Source: Symbiodinium natans
Lineage: Eukaryota; Sar; Dinophyceae; Suessiales; Symbiodiniaceae
DNA: 22,500 nt
Reading direction: 5' to 3'
Assembly: GCA_905221605.1 (NCBI GenBank)
Contig: CAJNDS010002165.1
Span: forward strand, 429,583-452,082
Shown: piece by piece, positions 9,138-14,843 of the stretch
Layout: every line of letters begins with the position of its first letter
Position numbering within the stretch: the first letter of the stretch is position 1
Made by a program: the position numbers and the translations under genes
Notes under the pieces: model-generated
The model's input: the letters and a program-made list of their open reading frames with translations, nothing else
Database searches by the model: none
What the model was told of the DNA's origin: nothing

Positions 9138-9452
9138 CCCTAAACCCTAAACCCAAAACCCTAAACCCTGGACCCTGAACCCTGAACCCTGACAACTCTG
9201 AACCCTAACCCTGAACCCTGGACCCTAAACCCTAAACTCCCTAAACTCCCTAAACTCCCAAAACTCCCAAAACCCCAAAACCCCAAAACCCCAAAACCCC
9301 AAAACCCCAAAACCCCAAAACCCCAAAACCCCAAAACCCCAAAACCCCAAAACCCCAAAACCCTAAACCCTAAACCCCAAAACCCCAAAACCCCAAAACC
9401 CCAAAACCCCAAAACCCTAAACCCTAAACCCTAAACCCTAAACCCTAAATCC
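9138..9452 (-). repeat. CCCTAAA array enclosing a CCCCAAAA array
   Basis: CCCTAAA and CCCTGAA units at the ends; the middle (about 9264-9415) is a uniform eight-base CCCCAAAA array broken once by two CCCTAAA units. CCCCAAAA is the telomere repeat of spirotrich ciliates; here it is best read as a drifted variant. Confidence 0.95.
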
Positions 9453-9466
9453 TGCCTTCCTGCCAC

Positions 9467-9528
9467 CTCCGTTTTCAGCTCCGCCAGAGGGTTGGAGGGG
9501 GCCTGCGCTTCAGAGTTGGCGTGGAGGG
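9467..9528 (-). CDS. Exon-like island with GT-AG borders
   Basis: On the - strand a 62-bp island lies between CCGAAG and GAG|GTGGCA and encodes LHANSEAQAPSNPLAELKTE with high third-position GC. Telomeric arrays flank it on both sides (9138-9452 and 9545-9690). The acceptor has no strong pyrimidine tract. Starting phase 2 and ending phase 0, it is compatible with the same - strand gene as the WW exons but not joined to it directly. Confidence 0.33.
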
Positions 9529-9544
9529 CTTCGGGATTTGTGTT

Positions 9545-10062
9545 AGAGTTTAGAGTTTAGGGTTTAGGGTTTAGGGTTTAGGGTTTAGGGTTTAGGGTTT
9601 AGGGTTTAGGGTTTAGGGTTTAGGGTTGTAGGGTTTTAGGGTTTAGGGTTTTGGGTTTAGGGTTTAGGGTTTAGGGCCTTGTATTAGAGTTTAGGGTTTA
9701 GGTTTTTAGGGCAGTTAATGTCAAGGGTTTCTGGGTTTTGAAGTTTGAGACGCCTCGAGGATAAACACCCATCCCTATAAACCCACTTGACCCCTAAATC
9801 CTTAAACCCTGAACCCTAAACCCTAACCCTAAACCCTAAACCCTAAACCCTAAACCCTAAACCCTAAATCCTAAACCCTTAAACCCTAAACCCCTAATCC
9901 CTGAAAACCCGAAACCCTTCAACCCCTTGGAGCCTTGGCTGCGAAGGCGGATGGGAGGCTTTAGGAAACCCTAAACCCTAAACCCTAAACCCTAAACCCT
10001 AAACCCTAAACCCTAAACCCTAAACCCTAAACCCTGAACCCTGAACCCTGAACCCTGAACCG
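9545..10062. repeat. TTTAGGG array followed by two CCCTAAA arrays
   Basis: TTTAGGG at 9545-9690, CCCTAAA at 9803-9890 and 9965-10062, the last ending in CCCTGAA units. The island at 9920-9960 has a pyrimidine-rich - strand stretch ending CGCCTTCGCAG but no clear exon. Confidence 0.95.
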
Positions 10063-10182
10063 TTTGTATACACGGGTTTACGGGTTTGCGGTGTTAGGGC
10101 TCAGGGTTTGGAGGCTTCTTCGTTCTAGGGTTTAGGGCTCAGGGTGTCGGGGGGGCATGGCTTTGGTACACATGTCCCGAAT

Positions 10183-10210
10183 ACCACCACCACCACCACC
10201 ACCACCACCA
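10183..10210 (+). repeat. (ACC)n microsatellite
   Basis: Nine ACC triplets. On the - strand it would encode a glycine run within a possible exon reading PPARSTGGGG...IRDMCTKAMP after CTGGATTCCTCAG. Confidence 0.95.
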
Positions 10211-10394
10211 GTTGAACGTGCAGGTGGGGCTGAGGAATCCAGATCCCCTCAACCCCGGAAACTGGATTGAAACCAAAGGCCTTAAACCCCCGACCTCTAG
10301 ACACTCAACACACCCAACCCCCCAAAACCCCACACTCGAAGCCCCAAAACCCTTAAAGCCCAAAAGCCAAAAAAAACCCTCAAAAATCCTACAA

Positions 10395-10415
<21 letters not shown>
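10395..10415. repeat. Poly-C run (21) followed by poly-A
   Basis: 21 C residues then 10 A residues. The inverse T-then-G arrangement recurs at 2430-2459, about 11711-11738 and 21041-21056. Confidence 0.95.
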
Positions 10416-10431
<16 letters not shown>

Positions 10432-10469
10432 AACTCAACCCTAAAGCAAAGAACAAAAAAAGAACATGC

Positions 10470-10556
10470 CTCGTCGGCTCCCTCCAGAACAGCTTGCTGG
10501 GCGCGCTCGAGCTCCCGGGCGGCAGCAATTTCGGCGTGGTTGGCCCACATGGACTC
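10470..10556 (-). CDS. Exon-like island, helical peptide
   Basis: GC-rich and high in third-position GC. The - strand frame after CCCTAG encodes WANHAEIAAARELERAQQ followed by an acidic Glu/Ala stretch, typical of a charged helix or coiled coil. The lower border lacks GT; a GC-type donor at GAG|GCATGT is possible. The + strand reading (SLLGALELPGGSNFGVVG) is also open after a CTCCCTCCAG acceptor. The - strand is preferred because the WW gene lies on that strand. Confidence 0.27.
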
Positions 10557-10574
10557 CTAGGGCGTAGAGGGGGT

Positions 10575-10880
10575 TTTGGGACTTAGCGTTTAGGGTTCAG
10601 GGTTCAGGGTTCAGGGTTTAGGGTTTAGGGTTTAGGGTTTAGGGTTTAGGGTTTAGGGTTTAGGGTTTAGGGCTCAGGGTTTCGGTTTAAGGATCATGTG
10701 GACTCCTCTGAGAAGTCGGGTTTAGGACTTAGAGGGTGCAAGGGTTTAGGACTGAGGGTTGGGTTCAGGGTTCAGGGTTCAGGGTTTAGGCTTTAGGCTT
10801 TAGGGTTTAGGATTTAGGGTTTGGGGTTTAGGGTTCAGGGTTCAGGGTTCAGGGTTAAGGGCTTAAGGTCAGGGTTAGGG
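10575..10880 (+). repeat. TTTAGGG / TTCAGGG arrays
   Basis: TTCAGGG then about nine TTTAGGG units to 10675; from 10750 mixed TTCAGGG, TTTAGGC and TTTAGGG to about 10880. No gene between. Confidence 0.92.
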
Positions 10881-11008
10881 TTCAGGGTTTAGAATTCAGG
10901 GGTGGCTATGAACCCCATTATAGGGCGAAGCACAGGAATTTCTGGGCTTCGGCTACGACTCTTGCTGAGGACTTGGGGCTTGTTGGGGTTGCCTTGCTTA
11001 GGGTTTAG

Positions 11009-11077
11009 GGTTGTTGTGGATGAGGCGGAGGACGTCAGGCATGAAATGCGTTTTGCTATGAATGCTTCATTGCGCTT
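11009..11077 (+). CDS. Exon-like island, strand ambiguous
   Basis: On +, the island follows TTTAG from a telomeric repeat, reads VVDEAEDVRHEMRFAMNASL and ends at a consensus donor, GTAAGG, at 11078. On - it follows CCCCTCCCTTACAAG, a good acceptor, and reads RNEAFIAKRISCL. The + reading would use the telomeric TTTAG as acceptor. The sequence is protein-like on both strands, so strand is unresolved. Confidence 0.25.
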
Positions 11078-11191
11078 GTAAGGGAGGGGCTGCGCCTAGG
11101 CGGTGAGGTCCCCGAAACCATAAACCCTAAACCCTAAAACCCGGAACTCTAAACCCCAAACCCTCAACCTAAACCCCCCACCCTCCCACCC

Positions 11192-11317
11192 ATGGCCTCT
11201 GGCAGCACGACTTGCCAGGCGCCAACGGACTGCGGCTTCGCCTTTCACAACAATCTCCAATGCGGCACCCCGGTGTGCACCCCGGTGTGCACCCCGCCTC
11301 AGGAAGCCCAAACTTAA
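11192..11317 (+). CDS. Small cysteine-rich ORF, or an exon of a - strand gene
   Basis: On + an ATG in good context (CCACCCATGG) opens 41 codons (MASGSTTCQAPTDCGFAF..., then CGTPVCTPVCTPPQE) with five cysteines and a stop at 11315. The 12-bp sequence GGTGTGCACCCC repeats and produces the TPVC copies. On the - strand the same stretch reads LEIVVKGEAAVRWRLASRAA in an open frame, which would fit the - strand gene next to it. The two readings cannot be separated by eye. Confidence 0.25.
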   Translation: MASGSTTCQAPTDCGFAFHNNLQCGTPVCTPVCTPPQEAQT

Positions 11318-11331
11318 ACTTAATCACCTAC

Positions 11332-11400
11332 CTGCATTTGGGGCGAAAACCGATGTACACTCCAACCCCTCCCCCTCCTCCCGCCCCCTCTCTTTCTCCA
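11332..11400 (-). CDS. Candidate exon with strong donor, glycine/arginine-rich
   Basis: The - strand has an excellent donor, CAG|GTAGGTG, at 11332/11331. Upstream is a purine-rich coding-like stretch; one frame reads GGGGVGVYIGFRPKC and another reads RGGGRRGRGW. A pyrimidine-rich stretch with repeated CCCCTAC lies further upstream and could serve as acceptor region. It is downstream of the WW exons on the same strand. The frame is undecided. Confidence 0.28.
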
Positions 11401-11515
11401 CCCCCCAAAAATGTGAAGTGTAGGGGCAGCGTAGGGGCAGTGGCGGAGCTAGTATAAGATCCTGTCAGAAACGTACACTCCAAACTCCCAAGCCCTCAAA
11501 CCTGAACCGGAACCC

Positions 11516-11990
11516 CCTAAACCCTAAACCCTAAACCCTAAACCCTAAACCCTAAACCCTGACCCCTAAACCTGGAATGGCCCGGAACACACCGAAAACC
11601 CGAATCCCTCATCACCCCCACCAAGGGCTTCGAATGGTTTCGGACTGACCCAACCAGTGAACACTTTGGGGGCGCGGGAGTTCATGTAAATCAGGTTTGT
11701 TTTTTCCTGATTTTTTGTGGGGGGTGGGGGGGGGGGGGCGGTGCAGAGGGGCGGCCTGAAACCTCAATGGGAAAGGTAGTCATACATTCTCAAAGACATC
11801 CAAACTTGTTGGCTTCATGTAGCCCCTAAACACTAAACCCCAAACCCTAAACCCTAAACCTCCAAACCCTAAACCCCGAAACCCTAACCCTAAACCCGCA
11901 AACCCTAAACCCCGAAACCCTAAACCCTAACCCTAAAGCCCCAAACCCTAACCCTAAACCCCAAACCCCAAACCCCAAACCCTAAACCTC
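11516..11990 (-). repeat. CCCTAAA arrays, pure then degenerate
   Basis: A pure run at 11516-11563 and a degenerate one at 11825-11990 with CCCTAACCC and CCCCAAA variants. The island between (11566-11685) is open on both strands; - reads MNSRAPKVFTGWVSPKPF and ends CAG|GTTTAG. Confidence 0.9.
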
Positions 11991-11993
11991 CCC

Positions 11994-11994
<1 letters not shown>

Positions 11995-12043
<49 letters not shown>
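11995..12043. repeat. Poly-C run of 49 bases
   Basis: An uninterrupted C homopolymer between the CCCTAAA-like array and the proline-rich exon of the WW gene. On the - strand it lies just downstream of that exon as a poly-G run within the intron. Confidence 0.97.
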
Positions 12044-12045
<2 letters not shown>

Positions 12046-12055
12046 ACTCCCAAAC

Positions 12056-12739
12056 TTCTCCACCGCGGCACGGGTGGCGGGGGAGGCTTCCGCGGCGGCG
12101 GCCCCGGTGGGCCCGGGGGTCCGGGTGGCGTCGGGGCGGCGGGATCTGGGCCGAGCTCCGGTGGCCTGAGTGCTGATGTCTCTAAGGGTTTAGGGTTTAG
12201 GGTTTAGGGTTTAGGGTTTAGGGTTTAGGGTTTAGGGTTTAGGGTTTAGGGTTTGGGGTTTGGGGTTTGGGGTTTGGGGTTTGGGGTTTGGGGTTTGGGG
12301 TTTGGGGTTTGGGGTTTGGGGTTTCGCCTTAGTGCTGACAGGGTTTTTCGGGTTCAAGGCGCCATTTCGGGTATGAGGGCTTGGCGAGCTCCGGCAGCCT
12401 TCGTGCTTTTTGTTGGGCTTTTTCGGGTTCAGGGCGTTGGGGTTTAGGGTTTGAGGCTTGTTGGGTCTTTTGGGGGCAGGGTTTAGGGATTTGGGGTTGT
12501 GGGGTTCAGTTTAGGGCTTAAGATTCGGGGTCTCTTCCCTGTTTCCCGAGCCGAGACGCCGCTGCCAGGAGGACTTCTTTGACACCTTGTTGTAGAAGTA
12601 CCTCTCTGCGTGCGAAAACAGGGTCACTGTTACACGGGCTCTGTATATCTACACCCTACACCCCCCAAACCCCACACACCTCTCCATCAAGGAATATACC
12701 CTTTTTGCAATTGGCCCAACCCTCAACATGTAGAACCGA
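12056..12739 (-). CDS. WW-domain protein, internal part of an intron-bearing gene (three exons)
   Basis: Three exons on the - strand join in frame: 12739-12680, 12603-12558 and 12172-12056. Exon 1 follows a pyrimidine-rich stretch ending in CATAG, encodes ...VEGWANC...LDGE and ends at GTGTGT. Exon 2 encodes RYFYNKVSKKSSWQR plus one base C and ends at GTCTCG. Exon 3 follows CATCAG and starts with CA, so the junction makes CCA (Pro). The result has WW hallmarks: GW, then YFYN, Ser at N+3 and N+6, Trp at N+8 and the closing W-x-x-P. Loop 1 is about three residues longer than usual. Exon 3 continues as a proline-rich segment (PPELGPDPAAP, runs of PPG and PPPPP). WW domains bind proline-rich ligands and are common in splicing and transcription factors; which kind this is cannot be told. 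The first intron is 76 bp, the second 385 bp and filled with telomere-like repeats. Both ends of the gene are unresolved. The end of exon 3 (GTTTGG donor at 12055) is uncertain; 12063 or 12071 are alternatives. Confidence 0.68.
12186..12324 (+). repeat. TTTAGGG array switching to TTTGGGG, inside the WW gene intron
   Basis: About nine TTTAGGG units followed by about ten uniform TTTGGGG units. In the sense of the - strand gene it is CCCCAAA/CCCTAAA, pyrimidine-rich, and precedes the acceptor CATCAG at 12173. Confidence 0.96.
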
Positions 12740-12915
12740 CTATGAAGACGGTCCTTACTTGTGGGGGCGGGGGAACGATAATAACCTCTGATTGATAGAA
12801 GCCGAAAGTTTCAGATTATTTGACAATTTGCTAAGAATGAAAGCTTTGAGTGCGTTCATGCTTCCCCAACAAGCCAGTTTAGCTCACAAGAAAGGACTCT
12901 CAATGGGGTCCTCAC

Positions 12916-12992
12916 CTGCGATGAAATATCAGGCTCAACAGCAGTTCAACCTTCTTTATCTGATTCAACTTTTCCTCTTCTCCTCCTTTCAT
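12916..12992 (-). CDS. Candidate exon upstream of the WW exons
   Basis: On the - strand an ATG at 12992-12990, directly after an in-frame stop, opens a 25-codon frame (MKGGEEEKLNQIKKVELLL...) that ends at a consensus donor, CAG|GTGAGG. Joined to 12739-12680 with plain GT-AG borders, this frame continues in a different phase from the WW frame and would stop in the next exon. The WW frame would instead use only the last 18 bases (PDISSQ) of this island. The donor looks genuine; the frame and whether this is the true start of the WW gene are undecided. Confidence 0.3.
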
Positions 12993-13054
12993 TTCTTATC
13001 AAGTTGTTGTGATGCCAATTTGTGAACGACACATTCGAGTGCCTTCCAACTTAC

Positions 13055-13200
13055 GGCTTGCTCTTTTCTAGCTTAAGCAGCACAACTGGTGCTGCTTTGA
13101 CTATCATTGCAGCCTGAACTGTCTTGTTCATGAGATTTGCGCGGCCAAAGACTGGACAAAGCATGACTGAAACCCCACAACGGCCCGTATGAGGCAAACT
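13055..13200 (-). CDS. Candidate exon ending in a GTAAGT donor
   Basis: A - strand frame runs through ...GRANLMNKTVQAAMIVKAAPVV... and LKLEKSKP to a consensus donor GTAAGT at 13054. Possible acceptors lie after TTTGTCCAG, TTTCAG and GAACAAG, so the 5' border is uncertain. It lies 300 bp upstream of the WW exons on the same strand, which suggests the same gene, but its phase (two bases left over) does not match the WW exon at 12739. A skipped small exon or another start would be needed. No family recognised. Confidence 0.35.
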
Positions 13201-13382
13201 TGGACCTTCTTTTGGCATGGGGGGGTTGGTTAAGGTGGGGTTTTTTGGATCCCATGTACGGCTCGCAGTGTTTAGTTGGGGCAAACCTCCGCCCTGCGCC
13301 CACTGACCCCTGAGCCCTGAACCATAAACCCTAAACCCCAAACCGTCAGCGTGGGGTTGTAACATGCTAAAACCTTGACAAC

Positions 13383-13475
13383 CTGAAGCCCAAAGCCCAC
13401 GCAGCAAGGACGCACGTATACACTATAGTCAAAAGACGACAACTGCCCCTGGCTTAGACTACTCCACAAGTCCAT
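13383..13475 (-). CDS. Candidate first exon with ATG
   Basis: On the - strand ATG at 13475 opens 31 codons (MDLWSSLSQGQLSSFDYSVY..., then CCVGFGLQ) ending exactly at CAG|GTTGTC. The island is free of telomere repeat, sits upstream of other - strand exon candidates and ends in phase 0. No domain is recognised. It may be the start of the WW gene or of an unrelated one. Confidence 0.25.
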
Positions 13476-13489
13476 GAAGTACCACTAAC

Positions 13490-13655
13490 CCCGAAACCCT
13501 AAACCCTAAACCCTCAAGCGAAACCCCTAAACTCTAAACCCTACCCCCTAACACCTACACCCTGAACCCTTAAAACCCTAAACCCTAAACCCTAAACCCT
13601 AAACCCTAAACCCTAACGCCGACACCCTAAACCCTAAACCCTAAACTCCAAACCC
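13490..13655 (-). repeat. CCCTAAA array
   Basis: Mostly CCCTAAA with CCCTCAA, CCTACCC and CCCTAACG interruptions. Confidence 0.93.
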
Positions 13656-13743
13656 TAACCCCAAACTGCAAAAGGAAGGTGGGGCACGTCTGGCCCGACT
13701 TTGGATCGGTACACAACTGGGCAGCAAGGGGCGGTAACCAGTG

Positions 13744-14020
13744 TTAGGGTTTAGGGTTTAGGGTTAGGGTTTAGGGTTTAGGGTTTAGGGTTTAGGGTTT
13801 AGGGTTTAGGGTTTAGGGTTTAGGGTTTAGGGTTTAGGGTTTAGGGTTTAGGGTTTAGGGTTTAGGGTTTAGGGTTTAGGGTTTAGGTTAGGGTTTAGGG
13901 TTTAGGGTTTAGGGTTTAGGGTTTAGGGTTTAGGGTTTAGGGTTTAGGGTTTAGGGTTTAGGGTTTAGGGTTTAGGGTTTAGGGTTTAGGGTTTAGGGTT
14001 TAGGGTTTAGGGCTTAGGGT
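13744..14020 (+). repeat. Long, nearly pure TTTAGGG array
   Basis: About 39 units with only two shortened ones (GGGTTAGGG near 13764 and TTTAGGTTAGGG near 13886). It ends where the MITE-like element at 14024 begins. Confidence 0.98.
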
Positions 14021-14023
14021 TTA

Positions 14024-14125
14024 CTTGGAAGCCCTTTTGGCTTAGCAAGTAGGGTTGCAACAAGCTGGGTTGGGGGTTTCTAGGGCATACTAAGTAGACT
14101 TACTAAGTCAAAAAGAGCTTCCAAG
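14024..14125 (+). mobile_element. MITE-like element, family 3
   Basis: 102 bp with 27-28 bp imperfect inverted ends: CTTGGAAGCCCTTTTGGCTT at left and the inverse of CTTGGAAGCTCTTTTTGACTT at right. It sits directly at the right end of the 13744-14020 telomeric array. Its first bases, CTTGGAAG, resemble family 1 ends (CTTGGAGG). Confidence 0.72.
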
Positions 14126-14176
14126 CAGGGCTTGGGGTTTAAAAGCTTTAAGGTTCAGGGTAGGGCTTTAGGCACG

Positions 14177-14290
14177 GCGGGGGGTGGGGAGGGGGGCGGG
14201 GGGGAGGTGAGGGGGCTGGGGGAGGTGGGGGGGCGGCGGGGAGGTGGGGGGGGGCGGGGGGGAGGTGGGGGGGCGGGGGGGAGGTGGGGG
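14177..14290 (+). repeat. G-rich minisatellite
   Basis: Repeats of GGGGGAGGTGGGGGGGCG-type units of roughly 20-24 bases; many G runs, so four-stranded G structures are plausible. It has no coding value. Confidence 0.88.
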
Positions 14291-14414
14291 CCTTGTTGGG
14301 CAGTGGGGCTTTTGAGTTCAGTGTTTGGGGTGCTTAAGGCTTAGTACGCTTGAACGGGATTCTTCAGGTTTTTGGGGCCTCGGGCTTGCTACAGCATGAA
14401 TCACGTTCTGCGCT

Positions 14415-14843
14415 TTGGGCTTTAGATGGTTCTGTAGATCTTTGGGAGTATGCAGACGAAGGGTCCTAGACCCTGATGAGCAGACGTACTCAAGGCGGCT
14501 TCGGGTTCATGTCAAGGATGGCCATCGTGCTGGCAGTCAGCTACGCGTGCTCCAGCGCCAGCAAGCTGTGCAGCCCTCTACCCTGTCTGGCACCTGGGAA
14601 CAGACTCAAGCATCGATCAGCATGCTCGAGCTGAAACCAGGTGCAGTTGCCATCGCAAGCCCGACGAGTTTGCCAGAAAAATCGCCCAACATAGAATGCG
14701 CCAGAATTGAAGATGCTCACCACATTTCAGCGCACAAGCCCAAGCTCTTCGCGCAGGCGCAGCAACATCACCATCAATCAACCCCGTCACGGCGTCACGG
14801 AACGCACTGCCGCACAGCTGATAGACGGGCGCGATCGCACTAG
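14415..14843 (+). CDS. 142-codon ORF leading into the 175-bp array
   Basis: The + strand frame starts at ATG 14415 and stops inside the first unit of the tandem array. Its middle (VHVKDGHRAGSQLRVLQRQQ, later TWEQTQASISMLELKPGA) covers a diverged half-unit of the array at about 14583-14660. No domain is recognised. Either the array grew from a piece of a former coding exon, or the ORF is open by chance. Confidence 0.2.
   Translation: MGFRWFCRSLGVCRRRVLDPDEQTYSRRLRVHVKDGHRAGSQLRVLQRQQAVQPSTLSGTWEQTQASISMLELKPGAVAIASPTSLPEKSPNIECARIEDAHHISAHKPKLFAQAQQHHHQSTPSRRHGTHCRTADRRARSH

Noticed and set aside
9161-9412. Long open frames with FRVQGSGFRV, GFWGFGVLGFW or STLNPQP peptides (for example 9161-9412, 18727-19077, 12253-12447, 8896-9150)
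   Set aside because: They are translations of TTTAGGG, CCCCAAAA or TTGAGGG units. A seven-base repeat is read in all three phases in turn and stays open by composition, not by selection.
9264-9415. Ciliate origin because of CCCCAAAA repeats
   Set aside because: The block is embedded in CCCTAAA units and intermediates occur, so it is a derived variant.
12558-12992. Alternative spliced frame MKGGEEEK... through 12739-12680 into EVLLQQGVKEVLLAAASRLG with stop
   Set aside because: It uses canonical borders and stays open for about 80 codons, but the competing frame gives a precise WW motif including a proline built at the next junction, which is far less likely by chance. Not fully excluded.
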